Shown one piece after another: positions 33,178 to 41,161 of a stretch of 52,343 nt of DNA. Position 1 is the stretch's first letter. Every line of letters starts with the position of its first letter. The translations under genes and the position numbers were made by a program. Source of the DNA: Paracoccaceae bacterium. Its GTDB lineage: Bacteria; Pseudomonadota; Alphaproteobacteria; Rhodobacterales; Rhodobacteraceae. The notes below the pieces were generated by a model. The model ran no database searches. It was not told where the DNA came from and saw only the letters and a program-made list of their open reading frames with translations. The DNA is taken from assembly GCA_009920775.1 (NCBI GenBank), contig RFZI01000003.1, forward strand, positions 1 through 52,343, read 5' to 3'.

Positions 33178-34710
33178 TTAGAGCGGTTCGCCCTGATCCA
33201 ATCTGATAAGCAGTTCCTCCGCGTCGGCCATGATCTGTGCCCTATCGCTCGCATTGCGGTTTTCCCACGATCGACAAATCACGGCCATTCTGGGATTGGA
33301 ACGGAACTGGTCAGCGTGACGGTCTATGAAGTGCCAGTAGAGCACGTTGAAGGGACAGGCCATCCGACCTGACTTTGCCCTCACGTCATACACACAGCCT
33401 GCGCAGTAATCGGACATTCGGGCGATATAGGCGCCGGAGGAGACATAAGGTTTGGATGCCAAAACACCACTATCAGCATACTGGCTCATGCCAATGGTGT
33501 TCGGCGCCTCTACCCATTCAAAAGCATCGATATAGACAGATAAATACCATTCGTGGACCTGCTGCGGATCGATACCAGCCAAAAGCGCAAAATTCCCAGT
33601 GACCATCAAGCGCTGGATATGGTGGGCGTAGGCGTGGCTTCGAGCCTGGGCCACGGCCTCCTTCATACACTGCATTCCAGTTTCGCCACCCCAATAGACA
33701 TCAGGCAGCTTGCGGCTATGTCCCAAGGCATTGCTAGAGACGTAGTCGGGGCCCTTAAGAAAATAGATCCCACGCACGTATTCGCGCCAGCCGATGATCT
33801 GCCGGATGAAACCTTCAACGGCGTTTAGCGGTGCCGCGCCGAGCGTCCACGCTGAGACCGCACGTGCGCAGACTTCAAGCGGGGATAGAAGTCCAATGTT
33901 GAGGTAAGGCGAGATCACAGAGTGCCACAGGGTCGGCTCACCACGGATCATCACGTCCTGATAGTCCCCGAAGTGCGGCAAGTTATGCGTGATAAAATGG
34001 TCTAGGACCTGCAGCGCCTGATCGCGGTCTGTGGCATAGCTAAAGGGTCGCAGATCTCCAAAGTTGGCCGCAAATCGTGCCTCCACAAGGTCAAGCACCG
34101 CACTTACGTGTTTATCTGGCGCGAAGGCGGGCGGCGGGACAGGTCGGACATCTATTGGAGCTACTTTACGATTGTCACTGTCGAAGTTCCACTTGCCACC
34201 GGCGGGTTTATCTCCCTCCATCAGCAGGCCTGTCTTGCGTCTGACGTCGCGATAGAACCACTCCATTCGAAGTTCTTTGCGGTCCTTGGCCCAGTTTGCA
34301 AAATCACTGGTCGAAGTGATGAAGCGGCTGTCTGGCAACATTGTAAGAGGTAAAGGAAAATCAGTCAGCTCAGTGTTCAGCCGCCATTCGCCCGGCTCGG
34401 TGGCGATAACCTTGGTCGCGCCGAAGTTGGTCGCATGGTGCAGAAGTTCGCCAGTTATCGAGCCTGAGTTTCTGGGGTCGTCAAGCTGTGTATAGGCAAC
34501 AGTCCACCCTTCTTGCCGAAGCCACTCGGCGTACTTTCGCATTGCGGACAGAACCAGAGCGATCTTTTTAGGGTGATGAGGGACATAAGTGGCTTCGGCC
34601 ATGACTTCGGCCATGACCACTACATCTCGATCTTTGTTCCCTTTTTGCAGGGCAGCGATGTTAGGCGAAAGTTGGTCGCCAAGTATTAGGATAAGGCGGG
34701 GCTCTTTCAC
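33178..34710 (-). CDS. phrB: Prokaryotic (6-4) photolyase / FeS-BCP cryptochrome (PhrB/CryB type)
   Basis: 510 residues from GTG 34710 (GGAG upstream), giving MKEPRLILILGDQLSPNI, the expected start; the frame is open to 34848 but the extra part is unlike the family. The 4Fe-4S cysteines of this class are all present: one in GMQCMKEAV, then, 88 residues on, C-X2-C-X12-C in DYCAGCVYDVRAKSGRMACP, the same spacing as Agrobacterium PhrB. FAD-region motifs RQIIGWREYVRG and MVTGNFALL are seen. It repairs UV (6-4) photoproducts or acts as blue-light photoreceptor. Low-GC island gene. Confidence 0.95.
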   Translation of the reverse strand: MKEPRLILILGDQLSPNIAALQKGNKDRDVVVMAEVMAEATYVPHHPKKIALVLSAMRKYAEWLRQEGWTVAYTQLDDPRNSGSITGELLHHATNFGATKVIATEPGEWRLNTELTDFPLPLTMLPDSRFITSTSDFANWAKDRKELRMEWFYRDVRRKTGLLMEGDKPAGGKWNFDSDNRKVAPIDVRPVPPPAFAPDKHVSAVLDLVEARFAANFGDLRPFSYATDRDQALQVLDHFITHNLPHFGDYQDVMIRGEPTLWHSVISPYLNIGLLSPLEVCARAVSAWTLGAAPLNAVEGFIRQIIGWREYVRGIYFLKGPDYVSSNALGHSRKLPDVYWGGETGMQCMKEAVAQARSHAYAHHIQRLMVTGNFALLAGIDPQQVHEWYLSVYIDAFEWVEAPNTIGMSQYADSGVLASKPYVSSGAYIARMSDYCAGCVYDVRAKSGRMACPFNVLYWHFIDRHADQFRSNPRMAVICRSWENRNASDRAQIMADAEELLIRLDQGEPL

Positions 34711-35059
34711 GGGACCGGCTGCTCCGCTAACAACATGAGGGTAAATGCGAAGCGCATAGCTTTCATGGCTAGACCCTAGACACCCCAACGACAGCAGAAA
34801 AGTGTGATTCCGTCCACCTAGCAGTAACGGCCTAGATCTCAACCTCATGTACCAAATTGCTTATGGGAAAATTGAGAGTGATTGCACCCCAACCATTAGC
34901 CCTTTGCACCTGCTACGAGGTGCTTTGGCACCAATTTTGGGAACACTTAGATGAGCATTGACTTGTCTAGCGTTTGAGCAAGTTCTGGCCTTCGAAGTGT
35001 TCGATGTGTGGGCTATCTAGCCTTGACTAATTTCGGCAGAGATTTCGTAAGGAGCTGCA
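34711..35059. other. 349-bp gap between divergent photolyase and GST genes
   Basis: AT-rich, no credible gene. A small hairpin GGTGC-TTTG-GCACC at 34919-34932 precedes AATTTT. GTAAGGAGCTGCA directly precedes the GST start. No clear -35/-10 pair could be fixed. Confidence 0.4.
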
Positions 35060-35917
35060 ATGCCATCGCAGGTTAAATATACACCCCCAAAGGTTTGGAG
35101 ATGGGATCAGCCCAGTGGCGGTGCTTTTGCATCCACCAACCGGCCAATAGCCGGTGCGACCCATGATAAGGATCTGCCACTCGGTAAGCATCCATTCCAG
35201 CTATATTCGCTAGCAACGCCGAACGGGGTTAAAGTGACGATCTTATTCGAAGAGCTGTTAGAAGCTGGCCACGAGGGGGCGGAATATGATGCTTGGCTGA
35301 TCGATATCGGAGGTGGGCAGTTTGGCTCGGGGTTTGTCGAAGTTAATCCTAATTCCAAAATCCCAGCATTGATGGACTATTCGGGGCCGACCCCCCTTCG
35401 CGTCTTCGAATCCGGTTCGATACTGCTGCACTTGGCGCAAAAATTCAGTGCCTTTATGCCAATTGATCCGAGCGCTAGAGTTGAAACCATAAACTGGCTC
35501 TTCTGGCAGATGGCATCGACTCCCTACCTAGGAGGCGGATTTGGTCATTTTTACAAGTATGCTCCCGAAAAGCTCGAATATCCGATTAACCGCTTTGCCA
35601 TGGAGACAAAGCGGCAACTTGACGTCTTGGACCGTCGTCTCTCGGACGTTGATTGGGTTGATGGCAATGGATACTCCATAGCCGACATAGCGATTTGGCC
35701 GTGGTATGGAAATCTTGTGTTGGGCCGTACCTATGACGCAGCCGAGTTCCTTAACGTCGATGGGTATGCCAACGTGCTTCGCTGGGCGCGGGCAATCGAC
35801 GCCCGTCCTGCTGTCCAAAGAGGGCGTAAAGTGAATCGAAATTGGGGTGAGCTTTGGGAGCAGATGCCAGAGCGCCACGATGCTTCTGATTTCGAAAGGG
35901 TTCCCAAACAAACTTAA
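35060..35917 (+). CDS. Glutathione S-transferase, YghU-like (Nu class)
   Basis: 285 residues, ATG after AAGGAG. The N-terminal extension (PPKVWRWDQPSGGAFASTNR) and thioredoxin-fold start FQLYSLATPNGVKVTILFEE are typical of the YghU group, which works as glutathione-dependent disulfide-bond reductase/peroxidase. NPNSKIPALMDYSG holds the cis-Pro, FESGSILLHLAQKF the glutathione site, and the all-helical C-domain ends IDARPAVQRGRKVNR. It could deal with peroxides or disulfides made under light stress. Confidence 0.95.
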   Translation: MPSQVKYTPPKVWRWDQPSGGAFASTNRPIAGATHDKDLPLGKHPFQLYSLATPNGVKVTILFEELLEAGHEGAEYDAWLIDIGGGQFGSGFVEVNPNSKIPALMDYSGPTPLRVFESGSILLHLAQKFSAFMPIDPSARVETINWLFWQMASTPYLGGGFGHFYKYAPEKLEYPINRFAMETKRQLDVLDRRLSDVDWVDGNGYSIADIAIWPWYGNLVLGRTYDAAEFLNVDGYANVLRWARAIDARPAVQRGRKVNRNWGELWEQMPERHDASDFERVPKQT

Positions 35918-36340
35918 AGCAGTCGCCCTAGAACCCTCAGCTACCCGCACAGGTCCTCAACTCAAAGCATCTGTGTCTGACTTGCTTTTTTGGGTCTGGT
36001 GACTTGGATGCAACTTCCTACCGCCACAAGCGTAGCGCCAATACATTAGATCGCTGAGGCGCAAGGCGGCCTTGGTTGCAGATCAAGAATCAGCAACTCA
36101 CATCGGGAGCAAACTCACCCAACAACGCAAACCCCGCGCGGCGCCTTCGGTCTCAGCCTCAGGCGCCACCTTGCGTCTACGGGCAGCCGCAACACCGCAC
36201 ACCACCGCGAGCGACGCGCCCGCGCGCGGGTGCGGTCGCCCCCTGTGGAGGCGGTTTCGGTGGGGGCGGAGGCTGAGAGGAGGATGGGAAGGGGCGGAAG
36301 GGCGCGAAGGACGGCAACCGACTGCTCTTTCGTTTCCGCA
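35918..36340. other. Gap between GST and the tRNA-proximal repeat; GC-rich block without gene
   Basis: The first part (35918-36110) is AT-rich like the island. About 36130-36330 is abruptly GC-rich on both strands with open frames of low-complexity Arg/Pro/Ala that look like shadows. No gene, RNA or repeat is supported. The block may be old host flank or a remnant of an earlier element. Confidence 0.5.
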
Positions 36341-36377
36341 TGTTCCACCGCGTTTGTGGGGACGGATGTGGGGACGA
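36341..36377 (+). repeat. 37-bp repeat, copy B, near tRNA-Arg
   Basis: Matches copy A (31159-31195) in 32 of 37 positions, same orientation, with the same double TGTGGGGACG. It ends 53 bp before the tRNA 3' end. Confidence 0.6.
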
Positions 36378-36430
36378 AATAGTCATCAGGCCGTCAAGAG
36401 GCTGATTTAAAACAAGTTTTGAGGATTAAT

Positions 36431-36507
36431 TGGCGGACTGGGGAGGATTCGAACCCCCGACCCCTTGATTCGTAGTCAAGTACTCTATCCAACTGAGCTA
36501 CCAGTCC
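36431..36507 (-). tRNA. tRNA-Arg (anticodon ACG)
   Basis: 77 nt. The acceptor stem GGACTGG pairs with CCAGTCC, followed by G73 and an encoded CCA. D arm AGCTCAGTTGGATAGAGT, anticodon stem CTTGA/TCAAG around CTACGAA (anticodon ACG), and T loop TTCGAAT are regular. The island starts right at its 3' end. Confidence 0.97.
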
Positions 36508-36570
36508 GCGTCAGAGTGGGGCGGATGTAGCCGTAGCGGCTGGGCTTTGCAAGGGCGAAAACGAAAGAAA

Positions 36571-37962
36571 TCATTTTCCCGACGCGAGCTCGGCTTTGGG
36601 CAGGCAGATGATGAATTCCGTGCCGCTTTCGTTCGTCCGCCCAAGCTCCAGCCGGCCCCCATGCCCCCGCACCAGCTCGGCCGCGATGACAAGGCCGAGG
36701 CCCGCGCCGCCTTTGGATACGCCACCTTGAAACGCCTGAAACAGATGCTCGCGGGCGCGCTGGGGCAGGCCGGGGCCGGTGTCGGCCAAGGTGATCCACC
36801 ACTGGGCATCGTCCTCATGGGCGTGAATGCTGATCTCGCCCGGCTTGCCGGTTGCCATGATCGCCTGCCGGGCGTTGCGCACGAGGTTTGACAGGACGCG
36901 GTAGAGCTGCTCGGCATCGGCGCGGATCGTCAGGTTGCCTGGAATGTCCTCCGAGAAACTCAGCTCATACTCCCCTGCCGCAAGGCGTTCGCCATCGAGC
37001 ACCTCGGCGACAACAGAGGCAAGGCTCACCCGGCCGAGCTTGGGCGGGGCTTCGTCGGCGCGGCCAAACGCGAGAGTGTTCTCGCAAAGATGCACCGCGC
37101 GGGTGATCGAGTTGACGAGCTTGGGCGCGAGGCGCTGCACGGCGGGATCTTCCGAGGCTTCGATCCGGTCGACGAAAAGCTGGGCCGAAGAAAGGATATT
37201 CCGCAGGTCGTGGCTGACCTTGGCGACGCCCTCGCCAAGCTGCGCGAGCCGCTCGCGCTGGCGCAGGGCGGCGGTGAGCTGCTGCTGCATCATCTGCAGC
37301 GCCTCTTCCGCCTCGCGCAGCTCGATCAGCCCAGCGGTCGGTGCGATGATCCGGCGGGCATCTTCCGGCGCCATGGCATAGCTTTGCATATGCCCCACAA
37401 CGCCCTTGATGGGTTTCACAAGGAAGGCCCGCACCGCAACGAAAAGAAGCGCCGCGGTGATGATCGAGATCACCGCGGAGAGCATCAGGATATTCAAGCC
37501 ATAGTCGATCATCGCGGTGCGGAGCGGCGCCTGCTCCATCGTCACCTCGATCTCTTGCCCGCCGCCCTGAACCGGCATCCCGATCACCCGGATCACCGGA
37601 TCACCCGGTTCGAAGAGGGTCATCATAGCGTCACGCATCAGCGCCCAAGCCGAAGCGCCACGCAGGTCATAGGTCGCCTCGGCCGGCCCGGGCACTTCGG
37701 AGGAAAGGATCAGCTGGCGCACTTCGTCGCGGCGCAGCACCACGTTGAAGACGCCAGCATTTGTCAGAAGCTCTTTCTCGAGATCCTCCGAGATCATGTC
37801 ATCGGCCAGAAGCGAGAGTGAGGCGATCTGCGCCCGCTCGAGGCGCAGAAGGAGGTAATCCTGCCGGAAGCGGGCCACGGAAGGCACGAAGATCAGCACC
37901 TCCGCCAGCATGACGAAGACGACCGTCAGAACCAGAAAACGCCCCGAGAGCGTGTTCAGCAT
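36571..37962 (-). CDS. Sensor histidine kinase
   Basis: 463 residues. TM1 at about 8-28, a periplasmic loop, TM2 at about 153-176, HAMP-like segment (VKPIKGVVGHMQSYA), coiled link, H box KVSHDLRNILSSAQ with the phospho-His, N box NLVRNARQAI, and G boxes DTGPGLP and GGAGLGL. The signal is probably periplasmic but unknown. No response regulator gene is next to it (tRNA on one side, a flavoprotein on the other), so the partner is elsewhere. Confidence 0.93.
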   Translation of the reverse strand: MLNTLSGRFLVLTVVFVMLAEVLIFVPSVARFRQDYLLLRLERAQIASLSLLADDMISEDLEKELLTNAGVFNVVLRRDEVRQLILSSEVPGPAEATYDLRGASAWALMRDAMMTLFEPGDPVIRVIGMPVQGGGQEIEVTMEQAPLRTAMIDYGLNILMLSAVISIITAALLFVAVRAFLVKPIKGVVGHMQSYAMAPEDARRIIAPTAGLIELREAEEALQMMQQQLTAALRQRERLAQLGEGVAKVSHDLRNILSSAQLFVDRIEASEDPAVQRLAPKLVNSITRAVHLCENTLAFGRADEAPPKLGRVSLASVVAEVLDGERLAAGEYELSFSEDIPGNLTIRADAEQLYRVLSNLVRNARQAIMATGKPGEISIHAHEDDAQWWITLADTGPGLPQRAREHLFQAFQGGVSKGGAGLGLVIAAELVRGHGGRLELGRTNESGTEFIICLPKAELASGK

Positions 37963-37975
37963 TGTCCCTCCGCCC

Positions 37976-39352
37976 CTAGGGCAGCCACCTCTGAACGAAA
38001 CGGGTGATCCGCTTGATCATACGGCTTTCGAATAGTCTTGGACCAAAATAGGCACTCGCGGCCCGTTTGTTAATCTCGGCAAGGGTTGGATAAGGCAAGA
38101 CAGTGTTCGAAATCGCCGCCATCCCAAGGCCCGCCGAAATCGCCATCGCCCACATGGCGATGAGCTCGCCTGCCTCGGGCCCGACAATGCCTGCCCCAAT
38201 CGGTTTGCCCTTGCGGACGATCACCTTGATCGCCCCTTCGGTCTGGCCCGCCGTGACCGCGCGGTCGCTTTTGTCGAAGCCGACCTGAACCACCTCGATG
38301 CCCGACCCGAATTTCGCCCGCGCTTCGGCCTCGGTCAGGCCGACATGGGCGATCTCGAGGCTGGTGAAGGTCGCACGGGGGATGTGGTCTTGCCGCTCGC
38401 GGGCCGGAAGGCCGAGCACCGCCGAGCGGACGACGATCCCCGCCTGATAGCCCGCCAGATGGGTGAAATGCCGCCGCCCGGCCACATCGCCGATGGCGTA
38501 AACGCGGCGGTTGCCAGTGGTCTTGAGGTCGGGGCGAACGGCGATACCCGCAATGGGATCAAAGGTGATTCCTGCTGCCTCGAGCCCAAGGCTCTGCACA
38601 TTGGGGGCGCGACCCGCGGCAACGAGAAGGTGGGAGCCTTCAATTCGGCCCGCGACGGTCTCGACCCAGATCGCCCCTGCCTTGCCGCCCACCTTGGCGA
38701 CGGGCGTGTTCTCATGGATCACAAGCCCGTCCTGCCGCAGCCGATCTACGACGATCTTGGCAAGCTCCGGCTCTTCCCGACCCAGCGCCGTCTGCGCCTC
38801 GATGACCGTGACCTCGCACCCAAGCCGCAGATGCGCCTGTGCAAGCTCAAGGCCGATGGGGCCAGCGCCAATGACGATCAGGTGCTCGGGCTGGTCCTTC
38901 TGCTCGAAGATTGTCTCGTTCGTGAGGAAGGGCGTCCCCGCCAGACCCTCGATCGCCGGGATCATCGGCCGCGAGCCCGTTGCCATGACAAAGCGCCGCG
39001 CCTCGATCTCATGGTCACCCGCCCGAACGGTCTTGGGGCCGACGAATGCGCCCCGCGCCCGGATCACGCGAACACCAAGCCCTTCAAACCGCTCTTGGCT
39101 GTCATGCGGCGCAATCGCGGCGATGGAAGCCCGCACATGGGCCATCGCCTCGGCATAGCTCGGGCGCGGCATGCGGGCCGAAGCCGCGAGCAGAGCCTTG
39201 GACGGCACGCAGCCGTGGTTGAGGCAATCGCCCCCCATCTCGCCCTCTTCGAGGAGGACCACCCGCGCACCCATCTGTGCGGCGCCGGCGGCCACCGAAA
39301 GCCCGCCCGAGCCCGCGCCGATGATGCAGATATCTGTCTTGATGCGCTCCAT
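37976..39352 (-). CDS. FAD-dependent pyridine nucleotide-disulfide oxidoreductase (mercuric reductase-like)
   Basis: 458 residues. FAD motif IIGAGSGGLSVAAGAAQMG, redox pair GDCLNHGCVPSK (C-X4-C), NAD motif VIGAGPIGLELAQAH, second FAD motif VYAIGDVAG. The C-terminal active-site HPHP motif of dihydrolipoamide dehydrogenase is VLPYPTLAEINKRAA here, without the catalytic His, so it is not Lpd. The substrate is unknown. Its ATG overlaps the stop of the TVP38 gene (TGATG), so the two are coupled and probably work together. Confidence 0.9.
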   Translation of the reverse strand: MERIKTDICIIGAGSGGLSVAAGAAQMGARVVLLEEGEMGGDCLNHGCVPSKALLAASARMPRPSYAEAMAHVRASIAAIAPHDSQERFEGLGVRVIRARGAFVGPKTVRAGDHEIEARRFVMATGSRPMIPAIEGLAGTPFLTNETIFEQKDQPEHLIVIGAGPIGLELAQAHLRLGCEVTVIEAQTALGREEPELAKIVVDRLRQDGLVIHENTPVAKVGGKAGAIWVETVAGRIEGSHLLVAAGRAPNVQSLGLEAAGITFDPIAGIAVRPDLKTTGNRRVYAIGDVAGRRHFTHLAGYQAGIVVRSAVLGLPARERQDHIPRATFTSLEIAHVGLTEAEARAKFGSGIEVVQVGFDKSDRAVTAGQTEGAIKVIVRKGKPIGAGIVGPEAGELIAMWAMAISAGLGMAAISNTVLPYPTLAEINKRAASAYFGPRLFESRMIKRITRFVQRWLP

Positions 39353-40062
39353 CAGATCCGCGCGCCTCTCCGTCTGGCCCGAACAATGGCCGGGATCAGG
39401 GCGAGGATACACAAGCCAACGAGCGGCACCAGAACCGGCGCGGTGAAGATCACGCCGAGTTCCGGCTCCGCACCGCTGGCGAAAACCTCGCCCAGACCGG
39501 AGCCGAGGCTGGTGAATACGAAAGCGCCGGGCAGGATGCCGAGGAAGGTCGAGACCACAAAACGCGAGAGCGGGACGTTGAGGAGAGCGGGAATCAAGTT
39601 GGCGACGAAAAACGGAACAGCAGGCACAAGGCGAATGAGAAACAGCATCGACCACTGATTCTCATCAAGTCCCGCCTTGATCCGCGCCACACGTCCGCCA
39701 TAGGCCTCAAGCCGCTTCGCCAGCCCGTCGCCCAGTCCGGCACGAACGGCCAGAAAGAGCGCGGTCGCTCCGATCGTCGCACCGGTCACGTTGAAAAGAA
39801 CGCCGGGGAAGAGGCCGAAGAGATAGCCCCCTGCCAGAGTGATCATCAGGCCGCCGGGCAGCGAAAAGGCAACGGCCAGAGCATAGGCGGCCACGAAACC
39901 GAGGGTGAAAGCCGAATAATTCGCATCCCGCAGGCCGTTCAGCCAATCGCGATTCTCGGCCAGCGCCGCAAAAGTCACCTCATCGCGCAGGAACACGACG
40001 CCGATAACGGCGACCGCTGCGATCGTAATCCAGGGCAGGTGGCGGGAAATCGGGGCGGGCAA
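39352..40062 (-). CDS. TVP38/TMEM64 (DedA-like) membrane protein
   Basis: 236 residues, several membrane helices, with the family motif SLPGGLMITLAGGYLFG and IRLVPAVPFFVANLI. The best start is a TTG at 40062 without a strong ribosome-binding site, so the start is uncertain. Members of this family scramble lipids or support transport. It is coupled to the disulfide oxidoreductase downstream, an arrangement I recall from other proteobacteria. Confidence 0.85.
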   Translation of the reverse strand: MPAPISRHLPWITIAAVAVIGVVFLRDEVTFAALAENRDWLNGLRDANYSAFTLGFVAAYALAVAFSLPGGLMITLAGGYLFGLFPGVLFNVTGATIGATALFLAVRAGLGDGLAKRLEAYGGRVARIKAGLDENQWSMLFLIRLVPAVPFFVANLIPALLNVPLSRFVVSTFLGILPGAFVFTSLGSGLGEVFASGAEPELGVIFTAPVLVPLVGLCILALIPAIVRARRRGARI

Positions 40063-40237
40063 GGCGAGGTCCGGTTTTTGATCTGTTCAAACCGACATGG
40101 ACCAAAGAGGCCTTTCGCGCCAGTGGCTTCACAGGAGCTTGATTGCCCGTGCCTCTTTGCCGGTGTAAAAGCCCCCGACTGTAACAAACCGGCCCGGAAA
40201 AAACGCGCAAAGCGGTCGATTCTTCGCTCGGCTCGTG

Positions 40238-40266
40238 TTGACAGGCTCCCCGCCCGCCTCTATTGG
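40238..40266 (+). promoter_or_regulatory. Strong sigma-70-like promoter of rpmH-rnpA-yidD
   Basis: Perfect -35 TTGACA, 17 bp, -10 TATTGG, 85 bp before rpmH. Fits a strongly expressed ribosomal gene. Confidence 0.65.
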
Positions 40267-40351
40267 CAGGGCTTCGAATGACACAGGCCTCGAATCCCGC
40301 CCACGAATCCCGCGATGTGCGGTTCGGCCTCAAGGATACGGAGAGAACGCG

Positions 40352-40486
40352 ATGAAGCGCACGTTCCAACCCTCGAACCGGGTTCGCAAGGCCCGTCACG
40401 GCTTCCGCGCCCGCATGGCGACCAAGGGTGGCCGCAAGGTGCTTAACGCCCGTCGCGCCCGCGGCCGCAAGGTCCTGAGCGCCTGA
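40352..40486 (+). CDS. rpmH: 50S ribosomal protein L34
   Basis: 44 residues, [20 protein letters not shown] and the basic end [23 protein letters not shown] lies before the ATG. First gene of rpmH-rnpA-yidD. Confidence 0.98.
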   Translation: MKRTFQPSNRVRKARHGFRARMATKGGRKVLNARRARGRKVLSA

Positions 40487-40504
40487 TAGCGTTTGGGTGT
40501 GGCC

Positions 40505-40900
40505 ATGACCACGCCAGAAGCTGAAAAGCCTGAAACCGCCGAGGCCACGCCTGCGGCGGTTTTCGTTCGCCCAGAGATCATGACAAAGCGCGCGGATTTC
40601 CTTGCCGCCGCGCAGGGGCGCCGGATGGCGCTTCCCGGATTTCACCTACAAGCCCGATTTCGCGATGATGGCTCTAATGCCATCCGCGTGGGCTTTACCT
40701 GCTCTAAGAAGGTCGGCAATGCCGTGGCCCGCAACCGCGCCAAGCGCCGTTTGCGAGAAATCGCGCGGCTGGTGCTGCCGACTTGCGCGAGGCCCGGCTG
40801 GGATTATGTATTGGTTGGCCGCCGCGATGCGACCGCGGCCGCCGATTTCGCTCAGATGCAGAGCGATTTGAAAGCCGCGCTTCGGAAGATCCACAAATGA
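40505..40900 (+). CDS. rnpA: Ribonuclease P protein component
   Basis: 131 residues from ATG 40505. Core motif [20 protein letters not shown] is the RNA-binding RNR signature. The N-terminal 35 residues are longer than in E. coli. It ends in ATGA overlap with yidD. Confidence 0.96.
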   Translation: MTTPEAEKPETAEATPAAVFVRPEIMTKRADFLAAAQGRRMALPGFHLQARFRDDGSNAIRVGFTCSKKVGNAVARNRAKRRLREIARLVLPTCARPGWDYVLVGRRDATAAADFAQMQSDLKAALRKIHK

Positions 40901-41118
40901 CCCCGCTCGCCTGGATCCTGTCACTTCCCGTCAAGGGCTATCGTCTGGTCTTTAGCCCCTGGGTCGGGCACGGCTGCCGCTATCAGCCGACCTGTAGCGC
41001 CTATGCGCTCGAGGCGCTGGAAAAGCATGGCGGGATCAAGGGCGGCTACCTCGCCGCGCGGCGCATCCTGCGCTGCCATCCCTTGGGCGGATCGGGCATC
41101 GACAACGTGCCGGATTGA
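40897..41118 (+). CDS. yidD: Membrane protein insertion efficiency factor YidD
   Basis: 73 residues with [20 protein letters not shown] and [17 protein letters not shown], the HCxxxPTCS-type core of the family. It supports YidC-dependent insertion. Coupled to rnpA. Confidence 0.95.
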   Translation: MTPLAWILSLPVKGYRLVFSPWVGHGCRYQPTCSAYALEALEKHGGIKGGYLAARRILRCHPLGGSGIDNVPD

Positions 41119-41161
41119 CCTCGGGCCGGGGGCGCGGTCTTTTCGCTGAAAAGGACTGTAG

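Larger units (their letters stand above)
31040..36430. mobile_element. tRNA-Arg-associated genomic island (decayed integrative element) with proteorhodopsin, VOC, photolyase and GST genes
   Basis: The segment lies at the 3' end of tRNA-Arg(ACG) and is bounded on the far side by a 15/16 copy of the tRNA's last bases. It is visibly AT-richer than its flanks, carries a truncated integrase N-terminus, an IS3-family fragment and a 37-bp repeat near each end. Cargo genes are complete. Integration into tRNA 3' ends by tyrosine recombinases is well known; that this island came by that route is inference, and it can no longer move by itself because the integrase is cut after about 26 codons. Only the GC-rich block at about 36130-36330 differs from the AT-richer rest. 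Confidence 0.75.

Noticed and set aside
34711-34848. N-terminal extension of the photolyase frame
   Set aside because: The family begins at the LILILGDQLS segment, and GTG 34710 has a GGAG upstream.
36072-36410. Open frames on both strands in the GC-rich block before tRNA-Arg
   Set aside because: Arg/Pro/Ala low complexity, runs through a repeat, no start signal.
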